A stretch of 64,000 nucleotides of DNA, from positions 53,321 through 117,320 of the forward strand of contig NZ_AXAS01000033.1 in NCBI RefSeq assembly GCF_000472925.1. The letters run 5' to 3'. The translations under genes and the position numbers were made by a program. Below the pieces are notes generated by a model that saw nothing but the letters and a program-made list of their open reading frames with translations, was not told the DNA's origin and did no database searches. This document shows, in pieces, positions 35,517-43,877 of the stretch (position 1 is the first letter of the stretch; every line of letters begins with the position of its first letter). Origin of the DNA: Bradyrhizobium sp. Ec3.3 (GTDB lineage Bacteria; Pseudomonadota; Alphaproteobacteria; Rhizobiales; Xanthobacteraceae).

Positions 35517-36314
35517 GTGACAGACTCCCCGACCATATTGGTGTTCGATTCCGGCCTTGGCGGGCTCACCGTGCTGCGCGAGGTCGTCGCGGCGCGCCCC
35601 GACGCGCATTACGTCTACGTCGCCGACGACGCCTTCTTCCCCTACGGCCATCACAGCGAGGACGAGATCATCGCCCGCGTGGTGCCTCTGGTCGGCGATC
35701 TGATCGCAGCACACAAGCCTGACCTGATGGTGATCGCCTGCAACACTATGTCCGTTTCGGTCATGAGCCACTTGCGTGCTGCCTATCGCGTGCCATTCGT
35801 GGGCACGGTGCCGGCGATCAAGCCTGCCTGTGCGCAGTCGCAGACACGGCGCGTCTCGGTGCTCGGCACCAAGGCCACCGTCAAACGCGAGTACACCCAG
35901 GCGCTGATCCGGGATCACGGCCAGGGCTGCGAGGTGACGCTGGTCGGCTCGCCCGAGCTCGCTTCTCTTGCGGAGGCAGCGCTCAGCGGAAACGCGATCA
36001 GCGACGGCGATATCTTCGCCGAACTGAAGCCTTGTTTCGTCGGAAACCCCAAGGATGCGACTGCGCGCACCGACACGATCGTGCTCGCCTGCACGCATTA
36101 TCCGCTGCTGCTTGACCGGTTGATCAAGCTCGCACCTTGGCCCGTGAATTGGATCGATCCGGCCCCGGCGATCGCCCGCCGCGTTTCGGACCTGCTCGGC
36201 CCGTGCGTCACCGATCTCGTCCAGTCCGGCGCCGAAATCGTTTTCACGTCCAAGCGCACCCATACCTTGGGGCCCGCGTTGACACCATTCTTCGGCGGGC
36301 GCGTCCCGGCCTGA
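35517..36314 (+). CDS. murI: Glutamate racemase
   Basis: MurI supplies D-glutamate for peptidoglycan. The 265-residue enzyme has the paired catalytic cysteines, Cys75 in VIACNTMS and Cys192 in LACTHYPLLL, together with FDSGLGGLTVL and DDAFFPYGHHSEDE. The start is GTG at 35517, placing VFDSGLGG at the usual position; no upstream ATG gives a sensible N-terminus. It is divergent from the cytochrome b561 gene and followed by the aldolase gene 60 bp later on the same strand. Confidence 0.97.
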   Translation: MTDSPTILVFDSGLGGLTVLREVVAARPDAHYVYVADDAFFPYGHHSEDEIIARVVPLVGDLIAAHKPDLMVIACNTMSVSVMSHLRAAYRVPFVGTVPAIKPACAQSQTRRVSVLGTKATVKREYTQALIRDHGQGCEVTLVGSPELASLAEAALSGNAISDGDIFAELKPCFVGNPKDATARTDTIVLACTHYPLLLDRLIKLAPWPVNWIDPAPAIARRVSDLLGPCVTDLVQSGAEIVFTSKRTHTLGPALTPFFGGRVPA

Positions 36315-36374
36315 CTTTTCGCGTCGCTGGCACGCTGCTAGGTTGCGCCGCCTCTATCCCGCAGGTTCTGCGCC

Positions 36375-37148
36375 ATGTCAGCCACATCAACACCACTCAA
36401 CCGTCTCCGCCAGCTCTGGCGTGAAGGCCGTCCCGCCTTCGGAGCAATCGCGACCATTCCGAGCGTGCAAACCGTGCAGATCATGGCGCGCTCGCTCGAT
36501 TGGATCATCGTCGATCTCGAGCACGGGCCGATCGGGCTGACCGAGGCGCATGCGATGATCGCCGCCACGACCGGCACGCCATGCACGCCGCTGGTGCGCA
36601 TCGCCGCCAACGAGCCCTGGCTTGCCAAGGCCCCGATGGACATCGGCGCCTTCGGCATCAATTTCCCGATGATCACCAGCCGCGAGGAAGCCGAGAAGGC
36701 GGTGCGCAGCGTGCGCTATCCGCCGCGTGGCGATCGTCTCTGGGGTCCCTTCCATGCGCCGTTCCGCTGGGGCCAGTCGATGCCCGACTACATGGCCTCA
36801 GCCGACGACGAGATGCTCTGCATGATCACCATCGAGCATGTCGACGCCGTCAACCGCATCGACGAGATCATGGCGACGCCCGGCATCGACATCGCGGTGA
36901 TCGGTCCCGGCGATCTCGCGACCTCAATCAACAAGCGCGGCCAGATGGACGACCCCGAGCTGTTGGAACTGATCGCCCGGGCCGAGGCCGGCATCCTCAA
37001 AAGCGGTGTGCCGATCGGCGGGGCAGCACGCACCGCCGAGCAGGCCAATCGCCTGATCGACCGCGGCTACCGCGCCATCGCGCTCGGCTTCGACTGGTCG
37101 CTGTTCCAGCGCGGCATCATGGCGGCGTTCGAGGGAATCAGGCGGTAG
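36375..37148 (+). CDS. HpcH/HpaI-family aldolase
   Basis: The 257-residue protein is a class II pyruvate-type aldolase, with the metal/acid motifs WIIVDLEHGPIGL, ITIEHVDAVNRIDEI and VIGPGDLATSI. Family members cleave 4-hydroxy-2-oxo-acids such as 2,4-dihydroxyhept-2-ene-1,7-dioate to pyruvate and an aldehyde. The ATG at 36375 gives a standard start; the GGTTC before it is a weak ribosome site. No aromatic-degradation genes surround it, so its substrate may be a sugar-derived keto acid. Confidence 0.92.
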   Translation: MSATSTPLNRLRQLWREGRPAFGAIATIPSVQTVQIMARSLDWIIVDLEHGPIGLTEAHAMIAATTGTPCTPLVRIAANEPWLAKAPMDIGAFGINFPMITSREEAEKAVRSVRYPPRGDRLWGPFHAPFRWGQSMPDYMASADDEMLCMITIEHVDAVNRIDEIMATPGIDIAVIGPGDLATSINKRGQMDDPELLELIARAEAGILKSGVPIGGAARTAEQANRLIDRGYRAIALGFDWSLFQRGIMAAFEGIRR

Positions 37149-37377
37149 GCCGGTCTTCGAGCGCTTCTCAAAGCCGGTTGCAGACTACATCAAATTAGCC
37201 ATTTAAGGCATTGAATTGACATGATTTTACCGAAATTTGCGAACCTTCTTCTGAGCCTGAGAAGGCGATGATTCACGAACCCGCTGGCTCCAACCCGGCT
37301 GGTTCATGCTAGATCAGGGCAGCGGGCCGAAGACCCGACTCGCCACACCTGTTTGAGCCCGCGGAAACCCGAGGACG

Positions 37378-38157
37378 ATGCGCGGTACACCCAAGAAAAT
37401 CTCGCTGCTGCGGCGCATGGTCTTCGACCTCATGCACGCCTCGATGGGCGTGCCCTTCGTCTCGCTGTCGCGGCCGCTCCAGATCCGCCCCCTGCTCGAG
37501 GCGCGCGCCAGTGCAAAGGTGCCGGCTGGCTGGGCCGCGATCTTCGTCAAGGCCTTCGCGCTCGTCGCCAGGGACGAGCCGATCCTGCGCACCCTCTACG
37601 CCAAATGGCCGTGGCCGACCTTCTATGAGCTGCCCAAGAGCGTAGCGATGGTGGCCGTCGCTCGCGTCGTGGACGGCGAGGAATGCGTGGTGGCGCAGCG
37701 GATCGCCGGCCCGGACGCCTTGGCGCTGACCGAGATCGACGTCCTGATCCGGCATGCCAAGGAGGCCCCGCTCCGGGACGTGCCGATGGTTCGCAAGATG
37801 ATGCTGGCGATGCACCTGCCGCTGCCGCTGCGCCGGCTGGCCTGGCTGATCGGGCTCAATTTCGGCCGCCAGCGCGCCAGCTTTTTCGGCAGCTATTCGG
37901 TTACCTCGGTCGCGGCCTATGGCGGGGGCGAACTCCACGCCATCACGCCAGGGCCGTTCATCCTGAGCTATGGGGTGGCCGAGTCGGACCAGACCATCAA
38001 TGTCGTCCTGCGCTGGGATCACCGGATTACCGATGCCGCCCCGATTGCCCGGGTCCTGACCCGGCTGGAACAGGTCCTGAACACTGAAATCGCTGCCGAA
38101 TTGCGCGGCAGCCGGCAGGCTGCGGAGCCCAAGCCGATCCGAGCTGTGGCGACGTAA
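37378..38157 (+). CDS. Free-standing acyltransferase resembling the 2-oxoacid dehydrogenase E2 catalytic domain
   Basis: The 259-residue protein has the E2/CAT-type catalytic box LRWDHRITDAAPIARVL (His215, Asp219) near its C-terminus and a fold-consistent VPFVSLSRPLQIRPLLEARA near its N-terminus. E2 enzymes normally carry lipoyl and peripheral-subunit-binding domains; neither is present, and the usual D-G after the His box is D-A here. It may therefore transfer an acyl group from CoA to a small molecule rather than act in a dehydrogenase complex. The GC-rich region just upstream could carry its promoter. It precedes rpsD by 190 bp. Confidence 0.75.
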   Translation: MRGTPKKISLLRRMVFDLMHASMGVPFVSLSRPLQIRPLLEARASAKVPAGWAAIFVKAFALVARDEPILRTLYAKWPWPTFYELPKSVAMVAVARVVDGEECVVAQRIAGPDALALTEIDVLIRHAKEAPLRDVPMVRKMMLAMHLPLPLRRLAWLIGLNFGRQRASFFGSYSVTSVAAYGGGELHAITPGPFILSYGVAESDQTINVVLRWDHRITDAAPIARVLTRLEQVLNTEIAAELRGSRQAAEPKPIRAVAT

Positions 38158-38161
38158 AGGA

Positions 38162-38190
38162 TTGACAGGACGGCCCGATTTCACCTAAAA
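38162..38190 (+). promoter_or_regulatory. Candidate promoter of rpsD
   Basis: TTGACA (38162-38167), 17 bases, then CTAAAA (38185-38190) fits a housekeeping-sigma promoter with a relaxed -10 box. It leaves a leader of about 150 bases before rpsD. Confidence 0.45.
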
Positions 38191-38200
38191 GCCGCCTGCT

Positions 38201-38222
38201 CGCGGGCCGGTTTCGGCCCGCG
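38201..38222 (+). promoter_or_regulatory. Leader hairpin upstream of rpsD
   Basis: CGCGGGCCG and CGGCCCGCG form a perfect 9-bp stem with a GTTT loop inside the presumed rpsD leader. No T-run follows, so it is not a simple terminator. In many bacteria S4 represses its own mRNA through leader structure; that role here is inference. Confidence 0.35.
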
Positions 38223-38348
38223 AAGCGTTTCGCGACCCGTGGCCTTGTCCCTTGAAGCTTTGGGGATGGGGCCTGTCGGTGCCGGGTTTCCCGGTCACAC
38301 AGGAGGGCGCGTTTCCTCAAACCAACTTAACTCTATCAAGAGGACGCG

Positions 38349-38966
38349 ATGACTAAGCGCAGTGAGGCGAAGTACAAGATCGATCGCCGTATGGGCCAGA
38401 ACATCTGGGGCCGCCCGAAGAGCCCCGTGAACCGCCGTGAGTACGGCCCCGGCCAGCACGGCCAGCGCCGCAAGGGCAAGCTCTCCGACTTCGGCGTGCA
38501 GCTCCGCGCCAAGCAGAAGCTCAAGGGCTACTACGCCAACATCAGCGAGCGCCAGTTCCACGGCATCTATGTCGAGGCGAGCCGCCTGAAGGGCGACACC
38601 GGCGAGAACCTGATCGGCCTGCTGGAGCGCCGTCTCGACGCGGTCGTCTATCGCGCCAAGTTCGTGTCGACGATCTTCGCCGCGCGCCAGTTCATCAACC
38701 ACGGCCACATCAAGGTGAACGGCCGCAAGGTCAACATCTCGAGCTACCAGCTCAAGGTCGGCGACGTGATCGAGGTCAAGGAAGCCTCCAAGCAGCTCGC
38801 CCACGTTCTCGAAGCGAGCCAGCTCCCCGAGCGCGACGTCCCCGACTATCTCGAAGTCGACCACGGCAAGATGACCGCGAAATACGCGCGCATCCCCGGC
38901 CTCTCCGACGTGCCGTTCCCGGTGCAGATGGAGCCGCACCTGGTCGTCGAATTCTATTCGCGCTGA
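38349..38966 (+). CDS. rpsD: 30S ribosomal protein S4
   Basis: S4 binds 16S rRNA early in 30S assembly. The 205-residue protein starts MTKRSEAKYKIDRRMGQNIW and includes the rRNA-binding RREYGPGQHGQRRKGKLSDFG and an S4 domain (about 95-155: RLDAVVYRAKF, FINHGHIKVNGRKVNI). Length and motifs are normal. It stands alone rather than in the alpha operon, as is common in alphaproteobacteria, with its own promoter-like sequence, leader hairpin and strong terminator. Confidence 0.98.
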   Translation: MTKRSEAKYKIDRRMGQNIWGRPKSPVNRREYGPGQHGQRRKGKLSDFGVQLRAKQKLKGYYANISERQFHGIYVEASRLKGDTGENLIGLLERRLDAVVYRAKFVSTIFAARQFINHGHIKVNGRKVNISSYQLKVGDVIEVKEASKQLAHVLEASQLPERDVPDYLEVDHGKMTAKYARIPGLSDVPFPVQMEPHLVVEFYSR

Positions 38967-38978
38967 TAACGAAGTTCG

Positions 38979-39008
38979 AAAGGCCCCGGCAAAACCGGGG
39001 CCTTTTTG
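38979..39008 (+). terminator. Rho-independent terminator of rpsD
   Basis: AAAGGCCCCGG and CCGGGGCCTTT form an 11-bp stem with a CAAAA loop, followed by a run of T residues, 13 bp after the stop codon. This is a textbook intrinsic terminator. Confidence 0.92.
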
Positions 39009-39052
39009 TTTAAGAGACCCGGCAAGGGCCGTCCCAATCCAAGAGGCGTCGC

Positions 39053-40120
39053 ATGCTCTACACCCCTCCCCCCGTCGATCCCAAAGCACCGCCGGTGCGC
39101 ATCAACCTGCTTTCGGACACGCAGACGCGGCCGACGCCTGCGATGCGCGAGTCGATGGCGCGCGCGGAAGTCGGCGACGAGCAGGTCGGCGACGACCCGA
39201 CCACGAATGCGCTCTGCGATCGCGTTGCGGATCTGCTCGGCAAGGAAGCTGCGGTGTTCATGCCCTCGGGCACGATGTGCAACGTCACCGCGACGCTGGT
39301 GCACTGCCGTCCCGGCGACGAGATCCTCGCGCACGAAACCGCGCACATCATCGCGCGCGAAGGCGGCGCGCATGCAGCGCTCGGCGGTTTCCAGATCACG
39401 CAGCTCCAGGGCCCCGACGGACAGTTCACACCTGAGACGTTCCGTAAGGCGCTTCATCCGCGCACGCGCTACCAGCCGACACAGAGGGTGGTCAGCGTCG
39501 AGCAGACCGCCAATATCGGCGGCGGCACGATCTGGAAGAAGGCGGCGCTTGACGAGATCGTCGCGATCGCGAAGCAGAATGGACTTGCCACCCACATGGA
39601 CGGCGCGCGCCTGCTCAACGCCACTGTCGCCACCGGCATCGCCGCGCGCGACATGACGGCAGGCTGGGATTCGGCCTGGATCGACTTCTCGAAAGGCCTG
39701 GGCGCACCGATCGGCGGCGTGCTCGCCGGCTCCCGCGACTTCATCGACGCGGTCTGGCAGTGGAAGCAGCGTCTCGGCGGCTCGATGCGGCAGTCCGGCG
39801 TCTGCGCAGCCGCCTGCATCTATGCGCTCGACCACCACGTCGGTCGCCTTGCGGATGACCACGCCAATGCGCGCGCGCTGGCGCGCGGGCTGTCGCAGAT
39901 CGCAGGGATCGAGGTGCAGGAGCCCGAGACCAACCTCGTGTTCTTCAAGCCCGACGGCGCCGGCGTTCCCGGCGACAAGATGGTCGGCGCCTTGCGCCAG
40001 CGCGGCGTGATGCTTGCCATGATGGACGGACGCATCCGCGCCTGCACCCATCTGGACGTGACGGCTGCGATGATCGAGGAAACGATCGGCCAGGTGCGCG
40101 AGATCGTGCGCGGGGCGTGA
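39053..40120 (+). CDS. ltaE: Low-specificity L-threonine aldolase
   Basis: This PLP enzyme cleaves threonine or allo-threonine to glycine and acetaldehyde. The 355-residue protein shows INLLSDTQTRPTPAMRESMARAEVGDEQVGDDPT, the GKEAAVFMPSGTMCN block, HMDGARLLNA and the PLP lysine Lys214 in IDFSKGLGAPIG. Length and fold type I motifs match the beta-eliminating lyase group. It follows the rpsD terminator and converges with the serine hydrolase gene without a gap. Confidence 0.93.
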   Translation: MLYTPPPVDPKAPPVRINLLSDTQTRPTPAMRESMARAEVGDEQVGDDPTTNALCDRVADLLGKEAAVFMPSGTMCNVTATLVHCRPGDEILAHETAHIIAREGGAHAALGGFQITQLQGPDGQFTPETFRKALHPRTRYQPTQRVVSVEQTANIGGGTIWKKAALDEIVAIAKQNGLATHMDGARLLNATVATGIAARDMTAGWDSAWIDFSKGLGAPIGGVLAGSRDFIDAVWQWKQRLGGSMRQSGVCAAACIYALDHHVGRLADDHANARALARGLSQIAGIEVQEPETNLVFFKPDGAGVPGDKMVGALRQRGVMLAMMDGRIRACTHLDVTAAMIEETIGQVREIVRGA

Positions 40121-41407
40121 TCAGCGCCCCATCGCCTCGTAGACCAGCCGCCTCAATTCGGTCTGGATCGGCCCACGCTGCGACGGCGACTGCATCATGC
40201 AGATGACGAACATGTCGTCCGCGGGATCGATGAAGAAGAAGGTGCCGCCGACGCCGTCCCAGCGATATTCGCCGGCCGGCAGCGCCGCGTTCGCTTCCGT
40301 CCGCACCGCAAAGCCGAGGCCGAAGCCGCTGTCCGGGCCAGGAAAATAGAATTCGGGATCCTTCCCGATCCCGGTCCCCTCGCCGATCTGGTCCGAGGTC
40401 ATCAGCGCGACCGTCTCGCGCCCGAGATAGCGCCTTCCGTCGAGCTCGCCGCCATTGAGCAGCATCTGCGCAAAGCGCGCATAGTCGCTGATGGCGCCGA
40501 CCATGCCGGCTCCGCCTGATTCCCAGCGCCGCGGCGCGGTCGCCTCCTTGACGCCAGCGACCGGTCGGTCGAACCAGTCGTTCGGCAAGGGCTCTGCGAT
40601 CATTGATCGCTTCGCATCGTCGGCGACGAAAAAAGCGGTATCGCGCATCCCCAGCGGATCGAGCAGCCGCTCCTTCTCGAACTGATAGAGCGATTGCCCC
40701 GAAACAATTTCGATCACCCGCCCCAGCACATCGGTTGAATGGCCGTAGTCCCATAGCGTCGCCGGCTGCTCGGCCAGCGGCAATCGCGCCAGACGCTCGA
40801 CGAACTCGGCATTGTCGGGATCCCCGTCAAACAGGCCGGCCTGCGCATAGAGCCTGCGCACCGGGCTGTCGCCATAGAAGCCGTAGGTGACGCCAGAGGT
40901 GTGACGCAGGAGGTCGCGGATGGTGATCGGCCGCGCCGGCGGCACGAGCTGCAAGCTGCCGTCCGGCTGCGCGACGCCAACCTTCACATCGGCGAAGGCC
41001 TGAATGTGTTTCGAAAGAGCGTCGTCGAGACCAAGCCTGCCGTCGTCGACCAGCATCATCGCTGCGACCGAGGTCACCGGCTTCGACATCGAATAGAGAC
41101 GGAAGATGGTGTCGTCCGTCATAGGCTCTGCCGTCTTGACGTTGCGCAGGCCGAATTTCTCGTAGACGACGGGCCTGCCGTGCTGCTGGATCAGCAGGAT
41201 CGCGCCGGGAATCTTGCCGGCCGCGACCTCGCCACGAAGATATTCACTTACGCGTGCGAGCTGTGGCGCATCGAGCTCACGTCCGGCAAGCAGGTCTTCC
41301 GCCGCTGCAGCCGCGGCGAATGCCAATAGGCCGGCGCAGACAAGCAGCCAACGCAGGAGGGCCAGACGTCCTTCAGCGGAACGACGGCCCGGCAGCCTCA
41401 TCGTCAA
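40121..41407 (-). CDS. Beta-lactamase-fold serine hydrolase (class C-like esterase)
   Basis: After an N-terminal signal (about 14-36, LLRWLLVCAGLLAFAAAAAAE) the 428-residue protein has the S-x-x-K motif SMSK (Ser106, Lys109), a YGHS Tyr motif in LWDYGHSTDVLG, and a C-terminal ISLGRR-style strand region (YRWDGVGGTFFFIDP). This is the beta-lactamase-related esterase/peptidase group; few are true beta-lactamases. The product is probably periplasmic. Its start codon overlaps the stop of the upstream macro-domain gene (ATGA), implying coupled translation of two unrelated enzymes. Confidence 0.92.
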   Translation of the reverse strand: MTMRLPGRRSAEGRLALLRWLLVCAGLLAFAAAAAAEDLLAGRELDAPQLARVSEYLRGEVAAGKIPGAILLIQQHGRPVVYEKFGLRNVKTAEPMTDDTIFRLYSMSKPVTSVAAMMLVDDGRLGLDDALSKHIQAFADVKVGVAQPDGSLQLVPPARPITIRDLLRHTSGVTYGFYGDSPVRRLYAQAGLFDGDPDNAEFVERLARLPLAEQPATLWDYGHSTDVLGRVIEIVSGQSLYQFEKERLLDPLGMRDTAFFVADDAKRSMIAEPLPNDWFDRPVAGVKEATAPRRWESGGAGMVGAISDYARFAQMLLNGGELDGRRYLGRETVALMTSDQIGEGTGIGKDPEFYFPGPDSGFGLGFAVRTEANAALPAGEYRWDGVGGTFFFIDPADDMFVICMMQSPSQRGPIQTELRRLVYEAMGR

Positions 41408-41952
41408 TCGCCGGTGCCGTGCGCCAACAGCGCCTCACGATGCAAGACGGCGCTTGGCTCGGAGAAACAGCAGAAGATGACCTGCGTGACGGAAGGGGTC
41501 GTGGCCAGAGCTTCGACCGTGGTCGCGACTGCAATCTGCGCGGCGCGGTCCGCCGGGAAACGGTAGATGCCGGTCGAAATCGCCGGGAATGCCACGGACG
41601 TGAGCTCGTGCTTGCGGCAGAGCTCCATCGAACGGCGATAGCAGGAGGCGAGCAGATCGTCTTCGCCGAGAGTGCCACCATTCCACACCGGTCCGACGGT
41701 GTGGATCACATGAGCGGCCTTCAGCCGGTAGCCCCGCGTGATTTTGGCATCACCCGTCTTGCAGCCGTGGAGCATGCGGCACTCGGCGACAAGGTCCGGA
41801 CCGGCGGCCCGGTGAATCGCGCCATCGACGCCGCCCCCACCGAGGAGCGACGTGTTGGCGGCGTTGACGATGGCGTCAACGCTCAAGGTCGTGATGTTGG
41901 CAACAATGACTTCTAACTGCGCGCCACCGATCCGGCGCGTCAGCATCGCCAC
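41404..41952 (-). CDS. Macro-domain protein (ADP-ribosyl-acetate deacetylase-like)
   Basis: The 182-residue protein is a single macro domain: ANITTLSVDAIVNAANTSLLGGGGVDGAIHRAAG, VIHTVGPVWNGG and FPAISTGIYRFPADRAAQIA. The family binds ADP-ribose and removes O-acetyl or protein-linked ADP-ribose. It overlaps the serine hydrolase gene by 4 bases and is preceded by grxD 3 bp away on the same strand, so grxD, the macro gene and the hydrolase form a run. The start could be M1 or M3. Confidence 0.93.
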   Translation of the reverse strand: MAMLTRRIGGAQLEVIVANITTLSVDAIVNAANTSLLGGGGVDGAIHRAAGPDLVAECRMLHGCKTGDAKITRGYRLKAAHVIHTVGPVWNGGTLGEDDLLASCYRRSMELCRKHELTSVAFPAISTGIYRFPADRAAQIAVATTVEALATTPSVTQVIFCCFSEPSAVLHREALLAHGTGD

Positions 41953-41955
41953 GGA

Positions 41956-42288
41956 TCAGGCCGCTGCGTTGACCGCAACGCCCTTGTCGGCGAAGAGCTG
42001 CTGCAATTCGCCGGCCTGGAACATCTCGCGCACGATGTCACAGCCGCCGACGAACTCGCCCTTCACATAAAGTTGCGGGATGGTCGGCCAATTCGAATAG
42101 ACCTTGATGCCATTGCGCAGCTCGGCGGATTCGAGAACGTTCAGGCCCTTATAGCCGACCCCAAGATGGTCGAGGATCTGCACGACCTGGCCGGAGAAAC
42201 CGCACTGCGGAAATTGCGGCGTGCCCTTCATGAACAGAACCACGTCGTTCGACTTCACTTCGCTGTCGATGAATTCCTCGATGCTCAT
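41956..42288 (-). CDS. grxD: Monothiol glutaredoxin (CGFS type)
   Basis: This 110-residue glutaredoxin carries the single-Cys CGFS motif (GTPQFPQCGFSGQ), GLNVLESAELRNGIKVYSNWPTIPQLYVKGEFVGGCDI. The family carries and transfers 2Fe-2S clusters, usually with BolA. The start is placed at ATG 42288 (MSIEEFID), eight bases after GGAAGG; the ATG at 42294 is too close to that site. A bolA gene is in this window but about 5.7 kb away, not adjacent as in many relatives. Confidence 0.95.
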   Translation of the reverse strand: MSIEEFIDSEVKSNDVVLFMKGTPQFPQCGFSGQVVQILDHLGVGYKGLNVLESAELRNGIKVYSNWPTIPQLYVKGEFVGGCDIVREMFQAGELQQLFADKGVAVNAAA

Positions 42289-42584
42289 ATCCATGTCCTT
42301 CCGGGGCGGAGCCCTCATCGCTTCGGGCCGGCTCAGCCATCTAACCCGATACCTGCCCCAATATGTAGCGCAAACTATTGGACATCCAAAGTAAAATGGC
42401 GGCGACGAAGCCCTGCCATGCGGCCAAATCTGCCAGTTCGGGGGCGGCGGGACTATAGCCTGATGGCTCTAATATCATCACCGAGGAGGACTTTTATCCC
42501 GTAACGGAGGCCCTATCTAGGACGAACCTGTCTCTTGGAACCGAGCTACGCCTGCAACGTTCTCTTGTCCACCTGGAGAAAACC

Positions 42585-43826
42585 GTGACGAAACAAGCCT
42601 CCGTAACGGCCAGCTCGCTCCCTGCGTCACCTTTCTCCGGCAGCTCGGCCGAAGCGCTGGTGGATGCCTTTATGGCGGTTCGCAACGAGACCGAGCGCCG
42701 CGCCGCGCCGCTTAGCGCGGAAGACCAGCAGATCCAGTCCATGCCGGATGCGAGTCCTGCGAAATGGCACCGCGCGCATACGACCTGGTTCTTCGAGCAG
42801 TTTCTGCTCGGCGAGCACTGTCCGGGCTATAAGCCCTTTCATCCCGACTTCGCATTCCTGTTCAATTCCTATTATGTCAGTGCCGGTCCACGCCATGCCC
42901 GGCATCGCCGCGGCGACATCACACGGCCGAGCACCGATCAGGTCACCGCCTATCGGAGACACGTCGATGCCGCCGTCGTAAGATTCTTCCGCGAGGCGGA
43001 TGAGGCCAAGCTTCGCGCCATCAGGCCGCTGGTCGACGTCGGCCTCAATCATGAGCAGCAGCACCAGGAGCTGATGTTCACGGATATCCTGCACGCCTTT
43101 GCGCAGAATCCGGTCCTGCCCGCTTACGACCCCGAGTGGCGCTTCCCGGCCTCGAACAAGACGGGCCCGGAATGGCTATCCCTGAACGAAGGCATCCACA
43201 GCATCGGACACGCCGACGACAGCTTTCATTTCGACAATGAGAAGCCGGCGCATCGCGCGCTCGTCGGTCCGGTCAGGATCGCACGCAATCTCGTCACCAA
43301 TGCCGAGTGGCTCGCCTTCATGCGGGACGGCGGTTACCGAACCGCGCCGCTATGGCTGATGGACGGCTTTGCCGCGGTCAGCAACGAGGGCTGGCAGGCG
43401 CCGGGCCACTGGCGCGAGATCAATGGTGGCTGGCACATGATGACGCTCGCCGGCCTCAAGCCGGTCGATCCGAACGCGCCCGTGTGCCACGTCAGCTATT
43501 ACGAGGCCGATGCGTTCGCGCGCTGGGCCGGAAAACACCTGCCGACCGAGATGGAATGGGAGGTCGCGGCCCGCGCCGGCCAGCTCAACGATGCCTTCGG
43601 CATCGTCTGGCAATGGACCCGCAGCTCATATTCGCCCTACCCGGGTTACCGGGCCGTGGAAGGTGCGCTCGGCGAGTACAACGGCAAGTTCATGGTCAAT
43701 CAGCTGGTGCTGCGCGGGTCCTCGCTTGCAACTCCAGGCGGGCACAGCCGTATCACCTATCGCAACTTCTTCTACCCGCACCACCGTTGGCAATTCACGG
43801 GATTACGCCTCGCCGACTACGACTGA
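42585..43826 (+). CDS. egtB: Ergothioneine synthesis sulfoxide synthase EgtB
   Basis: EgtB joins a thiol donor (cysteine or gamma-glutamylcysteine) to hercynine with iron and oxygen. The 413-residue protein has an N-terminal DinB-like metal domain (KWHRAHTTWFFEQF, NHEQQHQELMFTDILH with His156 and His160 as ligands) and a C-terminal formylglycine-generating-enzyme-like domain (NEGIHSIGHADDSFHFDNE, YYEADAFARWAGKHLPTEMEWEVAAR, TYRNFFYPHHRWQFTGLR). The start is GTG at 42585 after GGAG. egtD follows 51 bp later. No egtA or egtC is nearby, so the donor may be free cysteine; that is inference. Confidence 0.95.
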   Translation: MTKQASVTASSLPASPFSGSSAEALVDAFMAVRNETERRAAPLSAEDQQIQSMPDASPAKWHRAHTTWFFEQFLLGEHCPGYKPFHPDFAFLFNSYYVSAGPRHARHRRGDITRPSTDQVTAYRRHVDAAVVRFFREADEAKLRAIRPLVDVGLNHEQQHQELMFTDILHAFAQNPVLPAYDPEWRFPASNKTGPEWLSLNEGIHSIGHADDSFHFDNEKPAHRALVGPVRIARNLVTNAEWLAFMRDGGYRTAPLWLMDGFAAVSNEGWQAPGHWREINGGWHMMTLAGLKPVDPNAPVCHVSYYEADAFARWAGKHLPTEMEWEVAARAGQLNDAFGIVWQWTRSSYSPYPGYRAVEGALGEYNGKFMVNQLVLRGSSLATPGGHSRITYRNFFYPHHRWQFTGLRLADYD

Positions 43827-43877
43827 GTTCTCATCCGACGACAACCGCGCGCCGGACAGCGCGTTCAGGAGAGTATC

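Noticed and set aside
37216..37240. TTGACA upstream of the E2-like acyltransferase as a promoter
   Set aside because: No acceptable -10 box stands 16-18 bases downstream, so I did not list it.
40121..41407. Annotation as a beta-lactamase resistance gene
   Set aside because: The S-x-x-K and Tyr motifs are shared by many esterases and peptidases; nothing specific to true class C beta-lactamases is visible.
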